64,000 nucleotides of DNA from Pediococcus inopinatus. Lineage in GTDB: Bacteria > Bacillota > Bacilli > Lactobacillales > Lactobacillaceae. The stretch spans positions 434,001-498,000 of the forward strand of contig NZ_CP019981.1 in assembly GCF_002982135.1 (NCBI RefSeq), written 5' to 3'. Shown here piece after piece: positions 17,608-25,443 of the stretch (positions within the stretch are counted from its first letter, which is position 1; each line of letters opens with the position of its first letter). The notes beneath the pieces were generated by a model that was not told where the DNA came from, ran no database searches, and saw nothing but the letters and a program-made list of their open reading frames with translations. Made by a program: the position numbers and the translations under genes.

Positions 17608-18006
17608 TTAGGCATCCAGTTTCTCTTTTAAAGCGTTGGTCAGGGTAGCAGAGAAGTTAATTTTATTTGCTTTTCCTAAGTCATTTAGGTATTTGGGGAT
17701 TGTTAACGTCTTTTTTACAACCTGATTTTGTTCACGTTCACGTGCCAAGCTAGTGTCGACTTCAATCGGAACCAAAAGTTCTCCCTTCTTAACAACTAAA
17801 TTTTCATAAGAAGTTGGAATGGGGAGTGTTTCTTTAAAATCTTCCGCTGTAAGTAAATAGCCCTCCAAAGCATCGTGAGCCATATGCAGTGCATCAGGTA
17901 AGTCATTTCCAAAGGTTGCGGCATTAGGAGCGAGATCAGGAAAAGAGACTTCCATTTTCTTCTTGTCTTCTGTCGTGTTGAGTACCGCAAAATATAAATA
18001 CTTCAT
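17608..18006 (-). CDS. hicB: HicB antitoxin (module 1)
   Basis: A 132-residue antitoxin. The N-terminal half (YLYFAVLNTTEDKKKMEVSF, cut here; key part VSFPDLAPNAATFGND) is the partially degraded RNase H-like fold of HicB that binds the toxin, and the C-terminal part (LTIPKYLNDLGKANKINFSATLTNALKEKL, core INFSATL) is a ribbon-helix-helix DNA-binding tail. It follows the HicA gene by 33 bases with SD GGAAGGAGAAC. It neutralises HicA and should repress the pair's promoter. Confidence 0.88.
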   Translation of the reverse strand: MKYLYFAVLNTTEDKKKMEVSFPDLAPNAATFGNDLPDALHMAHDALEGYLLTAEDFKETLPIPTSYENLVVKKGELLVPIEVDTSLAREREQNQVVKKTLTIPKYLNDLGKANKINFSATLTNALKEKLDA

Positions 18007-18039
18007 ATCTAAGGTTCTCCTTCCAAAATAAAAGTAAGT

Positions 18040-18222
18040 TTATTTAAGGCCTGCTTGTTTCCAAATATTGTCTAGGGTTCCCTTAGGAATGACTTTTCGA
18101 GGGTGTGGAACAGTAACAATTCCCGATTTGTGCGCATTTTTAAAATGCCAATGATCGCCAGTTATTCGTACTTTGTACCAACCATCCCTTCGCAAAATTT
18201 TTAAGACTTTTCTAGAGTTCAC
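18040..18222 (-). CDS. hicA: HicA mRNA interferase toxin (module 1)
   Basis: A 60-residue dsRBD-fold toxin that cleaves mRNA when free of HicB. RRDGWYKVRITGDHWHFKN carries the catalytic His (His24) in the GxHxxF context. VTVPHPRKVIPKGTLDNIWKQAGL is the conserved C-terminal helix region (core KGTLDNIWKQ). The start is GTG with SD CGGAGG nine bases upstream. A -10 TATAAT is visible on this strand just before the SD region. The pair is transcribed toxin first, the usual HicAB order. Confidence 0.9.
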   Translation of the reverse strand: MNSRKVLKILRRDGWYKVRITGDHWHFKNAHKSGIVTVPHPRKVIPKGTLDNIWKQAGLK

Positions 18223-18373
18223 GGTTTCGTACCTCCGGGCCCATTATTATAATAGCACGTATTATGCACGTGTTTAACAGAAACGCTTTGATTATTTATA
18301 TCAACTGTTTTTCAACACAGAAAGTAACAACTGCTTATTAAATAAATACGCCCAAAGTTTCTTGAAAATTTTT

Positions 18374-18416
18374 GAGTAAAAAAATACGTCACAAGCTATA
18401 AAAATAGTTTGTGACG
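18374..18416 (-). terminator. Terminator of the second hicAB module
   Basis: Read on the minus strand, a 13-bp stem (ACGTCACAA-g-CTAT at 18386-18399 against 18404-18416) with a 4-base loop is followed by TTTTTTTAC. It separates the two HicAB modules, so each has its own transcript. Confidence 0.88.
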
Positions 18417-18466
18417 CATTAGGCTGTATTAAAAAACTTTTTATCAAGATGTCGTTTGGTGAGAGG

Positions 18467-18859
18467 TTAAGCCTCAATTTTTGCTCTTAGGGCATCTGCC
18501 AAGGTTGCAGAAAAATTAATCCCTTGTTTTTGTGCTTTTTCTGCAAGGTCGGCAGGGATGGTGACATTTTTGTGAACGGTTGGTTCCTTTATTTGTGATT
18601 TAATAATATTTAAATCAACGGAAACGATCACAATCATTTGAGCATCATCCTTCTTTATGTTTTCAATGTCCGTTGCCTTTGGTAATGTTTTACGCCCGTA
18701 CAATGCTAATCCCAAAGCATCCTGACCGTGAATAACAGCCTCGTTGATTGAATTTCCAAACGAAAATGCTTCTGGAACGTCCACAAATTCAATATCATAA
18801 GTATGATTTTCATCAGCGGTAATTAATGCGGGATAAGTAACGATATTGGCTTTTCTCAT
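18467..18859 (-). CDS. HicB antitoxin (module 2)
   Basis: A 130-residue HicB-type antitoxin. FVDVPEAFSFGNSINEAVIHGQDALGLAL (core VPEAFSFGNSINEA) is the HicB N-terminal domain, and VTIPADLAEKAQKQGINFSATLADALRAKIEA (core INFSATLADAL) is the ribbon-helix-helix tail, almost matching the module 1 antitoxin there. SD AGGAGGACTC precedes ATG. It follows its HicA partner by 45 bases. The close C-terminal similarity to module 1 raises the possibility of cross-regulation. Confidence 0.87.
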   Translation of the reverse strand: MRKANIVTYPALITADENHTYDIEFVDVPEAFSFGNSINEAVIHGQDALGLALYGRKTLPKATDIENIKKDDAQMIVIVSVDLNIIKSQIKEPTVHKNVTIPADLAEKAQKQGINFSATLADALRAKIEA

Positions 18860-18904
18860 AATAGAGTCCTCCTATTAGTTAAGCTAAAAATATAGTTCTA
18901 AGTT

Positions 18905-19093
18905 TTATTCCAGACCGGCTTGTTTCATCATTTTGCTCAAGAGCCCTTTAGGCATTTCTCCGGCGTGAATTGGAACCACCAGTTGTTTACGTGTATCAGA
19001 ATTGTAATAGGTTCGAGGTGAACCTGATTGTCGGATTGCTTCAAACCCATTTTTTTGCAATATTTTCTCAAACTCTCTGGTTTTCATGGGCAT
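18905..19093 (-). CDS. HicA-type toxin lacking the catalytic histidine (module 2)
   Basis: A 62-residue HicA-family protein beginning MPMKTREFEKILQKNGF and ending LLSKMMKQAGLE, which matches HicA over its whole length (VVPIHAGEMPKGLL). At the catalytic position the motif reads GSPRTYY: Pro26 stands where HicA has His (GSHxxY). The expected nuclease is therefore probably inactive or altered. Start choice: the ATG at 19093 gives the normal HicA length; a longer open frame upstream is not supported by SD or homology. A -10 TATAAT lies just upstream on this strand. Confidence 0.8.
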   Translation of the reverse strand: MPMKTREFEKILQKNGFEAIRQSGSPRTYYNSDTRKQLVVPIHAGEMPKGLLSKMMKQAGLE

Positions 19094-19256
19094 AGTAACT
19101 CGCTGCCTTATATTATAATACATTGTTGTGCATTTACAATTAATACACATAATGCGCATAAAATGCTTTTTTATGATTTTTCCTTTAATTAATATGCGTA
19201 TAAATAACCAAATAATTTTATTTTTTTCAATTTTTATCACAATTACAAGACTAAAA

Positions 19257-19294
19257 AACCACTCTAAGCAATTATTCTTATAGAGTGGTTGTTA
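19257..19294. terminator. Terminator after the decayed epimerase gene
   Basis: AACCACTCTA (19257-19266) is perfectly complementary to TAGAGTGGTT (19281-19290); A and T runs flank both sides. Confidence 0.85.
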
Positions 19295-19297
19295 TTT

Positions 19298-19929
19298 TTA
19301 ATTTTCTAAAAGTTTATATTTCACTAAGGAATCAACAGTAGCTAAAACAGTTTCTTCGTTATTACTTAAAGGCTGCCAATCTAAAATCTGTTTAGCTTTT
19401 TGATTACTAACATTGCGGTTGATATCAATGAGCAGTTTGCCTTCTTGGGCTTGCTTACTAAATAATGAACCAACACGCAAAATCCAATTTGGCATAACTT
19501 TTGTTGGGATTTGGGGACTGAGTTGCGGACGCTGGTTTCTAATTAAAGTGGCAATTTCAGGTAATGTAATTTGGCCGTCTTCACTGGCGATGAATCGTTG
19601 GCCATCTGCCTTGGGATTTGTCATGGCCCGAATGTGTAAGTCAACAACATCACGAACGTCGATAACGTTCAACGGAATATTAGGAATTCGCTTAAGAGAG
19701 CCATCTATGACACTTCCGCCCAATCCTCGTCACTTGTCAGATCCGCCTCCACAAAACTTAAATTTCCTAGATTACTAGCGTGATTGGCTTTGAGTGACTT
19801 AAGCACGCTTGATTTCTTATGCAGTGACCGCAAAGTTGTCCGGACAAAATAGCCCTGTTTTAAAAGTTCCAAAATAAGCTGCATACTCAAAAATCCATTG
19901 CCCCCAGTTACTAAAATTGTATTTTTCAT
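19298..19929 (-). pseudogene. NAD-dependent epimerase/dehydratase (dihydroflavonol reductase-like), internally deleted
   Basis: The N-terminal part (MKNTILVTGGNGFLSMQL, Rossmann motif TGGxGFL, about 74 residues to DLTSDEDWAE) and the C-terminal part (GSLKRIPNIPLNVIDVRDV onwards, about 138 residues) of one extended SDR are in different frames and abut near 19705-19723. Intact relatives are about 340 residues; the missing middle includes the catalytic YxxxK. The gene is therefore dead by an internal deletion that also shifted the frame. The start has SD GGGGGTAAC. Its MerR-type promoter and the divergent merR gene remain intact, so loss looks recent. Confidence 0.87.
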
Positions 19930-19978
19930 AGTTACCCCCACATAGTTGCTTGTTTGTTAGTTAACGTTTATGATAATG

Positions 19979-20009
19979 AGCATAAACCTTCGACAGCACT
20001 CTAGGGCAA
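19979..20009 (-). promoter_or_regulatory. MerR-type promoter (19-bp spacer) of the decayed epimerase
   Basis: On the minus strand TTGCCC (20004-20009) and TATGCT (19979-19984) are separated by 19 bp. The spacer has an imperfect dyad (CCTAGAG...TCGAAGG). This geometry, next to a divergent merR gene, marks it as that regulator's target. The dyad differs from the one at 243-260, so two distinct MerR proteins are implied. Confidence 0.7.
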
Positions 20010-20035
20010 GCACTAATTTAGAAAAGAGATAAAAT

Positions 20036-20455
20036 ATGACTTATACAATCAAGGAAGTTGCGCAAAAGACCGGATTGTCGATTTACACGCTCCGTTTTTA
20101 TGACAAACAGGGGTTATTGCCATTTGTTATGAGAAACGAGGCGGGTTATCGGACATTCACAGAATCAGATCTCAGCATTATCCACACAATCTGTTGTCTG
20201 AAAAATACGGATATGAAAATTAGTGATATTCGCAAATACATTGAATATGTGATGGCGGGATCTGTTACTATTGATAAAAGGGCAAAGTTGCTTTCGGCGC
20301 AACGACAGAAAGTTTTAGATAAACAAAAGCAGTTAGCTGAAAGCCTCCAAGAAATTGATTATAAATTGGGAATTTACGAATCTCCCGAAGGTCCAGAAAT
20401 GATTAATCAGGCAAGAGCCTATGTTAAAAACGAAAAACAACTGAGTGAAAAATAA
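20036..20455 (+). CDS. MerR-family transcriptional regulator
   Basis: A 139-residue regulator. TIKEVAQKTGLSIYTLRFYDKQGLL is the MerR winged helix-turn-helix (core VAQKTGLSIYTLRFYD), GYRTFTESDL the wing, and residues 75-120 form the dimerising coiled coil. There is no C-terminal cysteine cluster, so it is the aldehyde or redox-responsive (AdhR-like) rather than metal-binding type. It is divergent from the deleted epimerase whose 19-bp-spacer promoter it probably activates. SD AAAAGAGAT precedes ATG. The regulator has outlived its adjacent target. Confidence 0.88.
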   Translation: MTYTIKEVAQKTGLSIYTLRFYDKQGLLPFVMRNEAGYRTFTESDLSIIHTICCLKNTDMKISDIRKYIEYVMAGSVTIDKRAKLLSAQRQKVLDKQKQLAESLQEIDYKLGIYESPEGPEMINQARAYVKNEKQLSEK

Positions 20456-20488
20456 TGATCTATTAAAAAAGGAAGTAAATAAATTCTC

Positions 20489-22285
20489 ATGAAACAAGCA
20501 AACATTCGAAACTTTTCCATCATTGCGCATATTGATCATGGTAAGTCCACGTTAGCCGATCGGATTATGGAGCAGACCCACACAGTTAGTGAACGGGATA
20601 CCAAAGCACAATTATTAGATGACATGGCTGTTGAGCAGGCACATGGTATTACCGTTAAATCAAGAACTGTTCGGAATCACTATGAGGCCGATGACGGGCA
20701 AACGTATGAATATAATTTTATTGATACACCAGGTCATGTGGACTTCTCATATGAGGTTTCTAAAAGTTTAGCAGCCAGTGATGGCGCGATCTTGTTGGTC
20801 GATGCCACGCAAGGTGTTCAGGCGCAAACGGTGGCTAACTTACGCCTGGCGCAACAAAATCATTTAGTAATTATTCCGGTAATTAACAAAGTCGATAGTG
20901 ACGCGGCTGATGTCCCGAGAACCGAAGCGCAGATTCAAAAGTTAGATCCAGCATTTGAAAATTTAGAGATGTTAAAAATTTCTGCTAAAACCGGGATGGG
21001 TGTTCATGAAGTTTTGGAAGCCATTCGAACAACCATTCCAGCGCCTACCGGGGATAAAACTGCACCATTAAAAGCGTTGGTGTTTGATTATATGTATGAT
21101 GCCTTTAAAGGAATCATTGCATACGTGCGGTTGATCGACGGCTCAATTAAGGCCGATGATGCGCTACTACTGATGGCCGAACAAACGAAAGTTTCCGCTA
21201 ATTCACTGGGGTACTTTGCCCCCAATATGACGCCAATCGGTGAATTAAATGCGGGTGACGTTGGCTACGTTATAACCGGCTTGAAGGATCCGCAATTAGT
21301 GCGGGTCGGCGATACCATGACCGCTGTTGCCAATCCAACGACTGAACCGTTAGCGGGATATGAACCCGCCAAATCCATGGTCTTTGCAGGCTTTTATCCG
21401 AAAGACAACAATTATAATGAATTAAAATTAGCAATTGAAAAGTTATCATTAAACGATTCTTCGTTTCATTACAGTCTTGAAAACTCAGAGGCACTGGGAG
21501 CTGGATTCCGCTGTGGTTTCCTAGGGATGTTACATCTACAGATTATTCGGGAACGACTACAAGACGAATATGGTCTAGAAGTCCTCACGACAGCTCCCAA
21601 TGTTACGTACCATGTGCATTTGAATGGCCAAACGGAACCCATGATTGTGAATAATCCGATCAATTTTCCAGAATTTTCAAAAATTGAGTATGTGGAAGAA
21701 CCCTTTGTTAAGGCTGAAATCACCACACCGAACGAGTTGTTAAGTGATGTTATGAAACTCGCCGAAAAGCATAAAAGTACGTTGCTCGATATGGATAATC
21801 AGGCAGACTTAATTGTCTTAACGTACAAAATGCCGACTTCTGAAGTTGCCTACGAGTTTTTTAATCAGCTAAAATCAGTTTCACATGGTTATGCGACCCT
21901 CGATACGACAGCTTTGGACTATGAAGTTGCTGATTTAGTTAAGGTCGAAGTGGATATTAACTATGCGACCGTGGATGCGCTATCCTTTGTCGTTCATCGT
22001 CAAGATGCTGATAAACTAACACAAGAACTTGTTAAGAAACTAAAAGTTGCGGTACCGCGACGACTTTATCCCACCCCAGTCCAAGCTGTTGTGGAAGGTA
22101 AGGCAGTAGCACGAGTGGACATTCCACCACTAAGAAAAAATGCGGCCGTTTCTGGCGGTAAGAAGAGTATTTCAAAAAAGCAGGCACTTCTTCGTCGTCA
22201 AGGAGTTAATAAACGCCAGTCTGCTAAAAATAGTATTGATTTACCACAAGCCGTATTTAATGCTGTTTTGGAATTAGATCTATAG
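20489..22285 (+). CDS. lepA: Elongation factor 4 (LepA) paralogue, divergent
   Basis: A 598-residue translational GTPase with LepA domain order: G domain (AHIDHGKST, DTPGHVDF, NKVDSD and SAKTG as G1, G3, G4, G5), beta barrel, two alpha-beta domains and the LepA-specific C-terminal domain ending RRQGVNKRQSAKNS. It promotes back-translocation or remodels stalled ribosomes. Switch I reads HGITVKS where canonical LepA has RGITIKA, and many otherwise fixed positions differ. Some lactobacilli carry two LepA proteins; this looks like the second. It is not next to dnaK or dnaJ. The 33-base gap to merR has SD AAAGGAAG. Confidence 0.9.
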   Translation: MKQANIRNFSIIAHIDHGKSTLADRIMEQTHTVSERDTKAQLLDDMAVEQAHGITVKSRTVRNHYEADDGQTYEYNFIDTPGHVDFSYEVSKSLAASDGAILLVDATQGVQAQTVANLRLAQQNHLVIIPVINKVDSDAADVPRTEAQIQKLDPAFENLEMLKISAKTGMGVHEVLEAIRTTIPAPTGDKTAPLKALVFDYMYDAFKGIIAYVRLIDGSIKADDALLLMAEQTKVSANSLGYFAPNMTPIGELNAGDVGYVITGLKDPQLVRVGDTMTAVANPTTEPLAGYEPAKSMVFAGFYPKDNNYNELKLAIEKLSLNDSSFHYSLENSEALGAGFRCGFLGMLHLQIIRERLQDEYGLEVLTTAPNVTYHVHLNGQTEPMIVNNPINFPEFSKIEYVEEPFVKAEITTPNELLSDVMKLAEKHKSTLLDMDNQADLIVLTYKMPTSEVAYEFFNQLKSVSHGYATLDTTALDYEVADLVKVEVDINYATVDALSFVVHRQDADKLTQELVKKLKVAVPRRLYPTPVQAVVEGKAVARVDIPPLRKNAAVSGGKKSISKKQALLRRQGVNKRQSAKNSIDLPQAVFNAVLELDL

Positions 22286-22328
22286 AAAAATGCGATGTCA
22301 GCTATTTTTAACTGACACCGCATTTTTT
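22286..22328. terminator. Bidirectional terminator between lepA and the disulfide reductase gene
   Basis: AAAATGCG-a-TGTCAG (22287-22301) pairs with CTGACA-cc-GCATTTT (22312-22325), with A and T runs at the ends. Confidence 0.85.
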
Positions 22329-22330
22329 GG

Positions 22331-23656
22331 TTAAATTTTTCGGAAGTAACTATGCTGAACACTTGGAAATGTGTAAATAAATCGTTGGACTTGTTCGTGA
22401 GTGAGGCGCAATTCAATAATGTCTAGTAACCCATTAATTGCATCGACCGCTTCGTTGCTGTATTCAACAGCCCCAACTAAAATATGATTTTGGTCAAACA
22501 CTAAGGTTAAGCCACCATCAATTTCGTTTTGAACCTGTTTGAACCAATCGTCTGCGTACTCGAAATGTTCAATAGTGTATTTATCGGGTGATTTGACCGC
22601 CACATCTGGATTAATCCCAACTTGAGAAATCCGCGGTGAAGAAAAGACTGTGGTGGCGATTGTCGGATAATTAATCGCATCAGTTGTTTCTCCCGTAAAC
22701 AGTTGAGCCAAATACTGGGACTCAAAAATTGCGGTGGGGGTAATCTTCGGTTGGATTTTGTCCACCACGTCGCCCGTTGCATAAATGCCAGGCACGTTGG
22801 TCTGCATATGATCATCAACTTCGATGCCGTTTTTATTGGTCGTAATGCCAACTTCTTCCAGTCCAGTATTTGTCAAACTAGGAATGCGACCGCTGGCATC
22901 GACAATGTAGTCGCTGGTTAATTCAAACTGATTAGGTCCGTGAAGTTTAAAGCCACTTTCCGTTTTGACGACTTTTGTCAGTTCTTGATCATAGAAGAAC
23001 TTAACACCGCGGCCCCGTAAATTTTCAACTAACCGCTGAACGTAAGGTTGGTAAAATCCTCGCAAAGGGGTGTGACTATTTAAAATGACATTCACAGACG
23101 CACCAACGGCATTAGCGATGGAGGCGAATTCCATTCCGACATAGCCAGCACCAATAATTGTGAGCTGTTTTGGCATTTGTGAAATGGATAAGAAGTCCGT
23201 ACTGTCATGCAAGTATTCTTTGCCAGGAATATCTAAACGATGGGGATGTTGTCCCAAAACCAGCACAATTTTTTTAGCTTGATAATTTTTGTCACCAACT
23301 TGAACCGTCTTAGCATCTACCAAAGTACCGCGGCCAACAATGACTTTTACGCCAGCATCAATTAATTTTTGTTTATTACTTTCAGCTAATTTGCCAATGA
23401 CTTCATGTTTGTGCGCCATTAGATCAGGCCAATTAATTTTCGGCACACTGTCAAAACCGCGTCCTTGTAACTGTTCAATGGTCCGAACTAACTCAACCGG
23501 TTTATCTAACGTAATTTTGGCGTTACAGCCCCGGTTACTACAAACACCGCCAAAAAGGCCTTCTTCGACGACAGCGACTTTTAATCCAGCTTTGCTCATG
23601 GGAATCGCGCCGTTCCAAGCGCCTTGTCCACTACCAATAAATAATACATCAAACAT
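22331..23656 (-). CDS. Pyridine nucleotide-disulfide oxidoreductase, class I (glutathione/mercuric reductase-like)
   Basis: A 441-residue flavoprotein: FAD-binding GSGQGAWNGA near the N terminus, redox disulfide GGVCSNRGC (Cys39 and Cys44, spaced as in class I), second Rossmann motif IIGAGYVGME, FAD ribityl segment IYATGDV, and a C-terminal dimerisation domain. The usual C-terminal HPTxxE catalytic pair is not evident; the corresponding end reads FPSVQHSYF. That departs from true glutathione or lipoamide reductases, so the substrate is unsettled. It is convergent with lepA and stands alone. SD AGGAGCTGGG precedes ATG. Confidence 0.85.
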   Translation of the reverse strand: MFDVLFIGSGQGAWNGAIPMSKAGLKVAVVEEGLFGGVCSNRGCNAKITLDKPVELVRTIEQLQGRGFDSVPKINWPDLMAHKHEVIGKLAESNKQKLIDAGVKVIVGRGTLVDAKTVQVGDKNYQAKKIVLVLGQHPHRLDIPGKEYLHDSTDFLSISQMPKQLTIIGAGYVGMEFASIANAVGASVNVILNSHTPLRGFYQPYVQRLVENLRGRGVKFFYDQELTKVVKTESGFKLHGPNQFELTSDYIVDASGRIPSLTNTGLEEVGITTNKNGIEVDDHMQTNVPGIYATGDVVDKIQPKITPTAIFESQYLAQLFTGETTDAINYPTIATTVFSSPRISQVGINPDVAVKSPDKYTIEHFEYADDWFKQVQNEIDGGLTLVFDQNHILVGAVEYSNEAVDAINGLLDIIELRLTHEQVQRFIYTFPSVQHSYFRKI

Positions 23657-23786
23657 ATATCCCAGCTCCTCTTCGGTTTTATGGTAGATCCAAAATTTAA
23701 CTTAACACTAGCACGACCACTAAGATTGTGCAAAGGAAAGGCTTGCGATCGTTTGAGACTAGGTAAATACCAGGGAAACTGGCAAA

Positions 23787-24092
23787 ATGATTGAGAAAGT
23801 GAGTCAGAAAACGCTCGTTAGAATTGGGGAGGGATCTTTTCAAATTTATTCGAAACTATCGTCAAATCCGTCGACCACTGACTTACCAGGTGGGGGTGTT
23901 AAAGATATTTAAAAACTTGATGGTCAGGATGGTAAACAAATTGCTGATAGCATGACTTCACTCAGCAATAAATTCTATACAATTGCACTTGTAAATAATA
24001 TTAATCGGTTAACAGAGATGGCTATTCAATAAAATATTCAGGTTAAAAGAGCCACAATTAGCGGTGGAAAAATAACGATTAAAGACGACTAA
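23787..24092 (+). pseudogene. Small gene with two in-frame stop codons, unrecognised family
   Basis: One frame of 102 codons from ATG 23787 to TAA 24090-24092 is continuous except for TAA at 23910-23912 (codon 42) and TAA at 24030-24032 (codon 82). Between and after the stops the coding looks real: KLDGQDGKQIADSM, NNINRLTEMAIQ and ISGGKITIKDD. It reads as a recently inactivated small soluble protein. The family is not recognised. A weak SD (AGGGAA) precedes the ATG. The remainder of 23657-24314 holds the promoter region of the minus-strand reductase and a hairpin at 24187. Confidence 0.55.
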
Positions 24093-24186
24093 TTTCAAGC
24101 TTTGTCAGTCATTTAATATCAATTTTGTAATCAAATAGTGATAACCAAAGCTATTTGGAATTTTTGAATAGCTGTCATTGACAGAC

Positions 24187-24217
24187 TGGAAGCAGCTTCT
24201 TTGCTTCCAATTTTTGG
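24187..24217 (+). terminator. Hairpin terminator downstream of the dead small gene
   Basis: TGGAAGCA (24187-24194) pairs with TGCTTCCA (24202-24209), followed by ATTTTT. Confidence 0.65.
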
Positions 24218-24314
24218 CTGTGTCATAATCCCCTTACAAGCTAAAATGATTATAACTTGTATAAGAAAAATGGAATGATAAAATCTGACCGTATAATTTT
24301 AGGAGGTTAATTTA

Positions 24315-24713
24315 ATGACAAAAATGGTGTTTGTTAATTTGCCTGTGACTGATATGCAGCGTTCAATTAAATTTTATGAAGCGCTTGGATTTAAAAAGAA
24401 TCCTGATTATTCTGACGACGATGGCACTGGAATGATGTGGGATGACAATATTTGGGTAATGTTGTTAACCCATGATTTTTATCAACAATTTTTAAGAGGA
24501 CAACTAGTGGCTGACACACAAGAAGTCAGTGGTTCCATGACTGCATTTAGTATGGACAGCATTGCAGAGGTAAAGAAATTTGCCCAAACTGCAAAAGAGC
24601 ATGGTGGTGATTTCTACCACGTTGAATTGGGAATGTCTGAAGAACAGATGTATGAACTTGAAGTGAAGGATCCAGATGGAAATATTTTATCGGTAGCTTG
24701 GATGGCAATGTAA
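24315..24713 (+). CDS. VOC-family protein (glyoxalase/bleomycin-resistance fold)
   Basis: A 132-residue single-domain member of the vicinal oxygen chelate superfamily. FVNLPVTDMQRSIKFYEALGF is the typical first beta-alpha unit (core DMQRSIKFYEALGF), and YELEVKDPDGNILSVAWM the closing one (core KDPDGNILSV). The family covers metal-dependent enzymes and antibiotic-binding proteins; the fold is clear and the activity is not. SD AGGAGGTTAATTT precedes ATG. It is monocistronic, with its own terminator. Confidence 0.87.
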   Translation: MTKMVFVNLPVTDMQRSIKFYEALGFKKNPDYSDDDGTGMMWDDNIWVMLLTHDFYQQFLRGQLVADTQEVSGSMTAFSMDSIAEVKKFAQTAKEHGGDFYHVELGMSEEQMYELEVKDPDGNILSVAWMAM

Positions 24714-24720
24714 AGACTTA

Positions 24721-24751
24721 GTCAACTCTAACTTTGGAGTTGGCTTTTTAT
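24721..24751 (+). terminator. Terminator after the VOC protein gene
   Basis: CAACTC (24723-24728) pairs with GAGTTG (24737-24742), followed by GCTTTTT. Confidence 0.75.
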
Positions 24752-24809
24752 TATGGAATAACTAAAAAATCCGGTATACTGAGATCAAAATAGTTTAGGG
24801 AGGAAAACC

Positions 24810-25193
24810 ATGGATACTTTTGGAGATTTTATCGGCACCATCCAGGATTCTACTCATCAAGCCCGTGTGAAAGAAGTGCTGAATTGGGTGAGCCAAACTT
24901 TTCCCCAATTAAAGCCACGAATTGCCTGGAATCAACCGATGTTTACAGATCACGGGACGTTTATCATTGGATTTAGTGTTTCTCAAAAGCATATGGCATT
25001 TACGCCGGAAGAAGCTGGTATAAGTCAATTTGAAGACGAACTTCAAGCAGCGGGCATTGACCATACTAAAGGAATTGTCAGAATGCCATGGAATCAGCCA
25101 TTTAATTATGCATTATTGAAGCAAATGATTGAATTTAACATCCAAGATAAGGCTGATATTGATAAATTTTGGCGCCCTCTAAAACGTGGGTGA
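24810..25193 (+). CDS. DUF1801 protein, YdhG-like iron chaperone family
   Basis: A 127-residue soluble protein of the DUF1801/YdhG family. Diagnostic parts are IAWNQPMF in the middle, a second NQPFNYALLKQMIEFNI near the end, and the phenylalanine-rich FTDHGTFIIGFSVSQKH. Bacillus subtilis YdhG (Fra) has a frataxin-like fold and is reported to deliver iron for Fe-S and haem assembly; assignment of that job here rests on family membership only. SD GGGAGGAAAACC precedes ATG. The gene stands alone, followed by a 250-base gap in which no feature was seen. Confidence 0.8.
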   Translation: MDTFGDFIGTIQDSTHQARVKEVLNWVSQTFPQLKPRIAWNQPMFTDHGTFIIGFSVSQKHMAFTPEEAGISQFEDELQAAGIDHTKGIVRMPWNQPFNYALLKQMIEFNIQDKADIDKFWRPLKRG

Positions 25194-25443
25194 GCTAAAA
25201 TAAATTTAATTTTAGTTTTGAAGAACATAAGCGCGATCATTAAAAAGATAGTAAGACGGTATTAATGACTTCTGGCTTTTAAAATACTTATATGGAAGTG
25301 TTTAGAATCGCTTTTGTCCTTTCAATCATTAGGAATTAAACGTGTAGGCAGCCTTTTTTTATAAGTGCGAGAACAAATGGTGGCATTTTTTATTTAGGAT
25401 CGTTATACTTACTAATAGTAAATAAAAAGCGAGGTATTTTTTT

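Noticed and set aside
17608..19093. A defence island around the HicAB pair
   Set aside because: The neighbours are ordinary metabolic genes; no restriction, CRISPR or abortive infection genes were recognised apart from a CPBP protease that lies 1.4 kb away without a link.
18905..19240. A 111-residue version of the second HicA protein
   Set aside because: The extra 49 residues are AT-rich noise across the promoter region; HicA proteins are about 60 residues and the -10 lies inside the extension.
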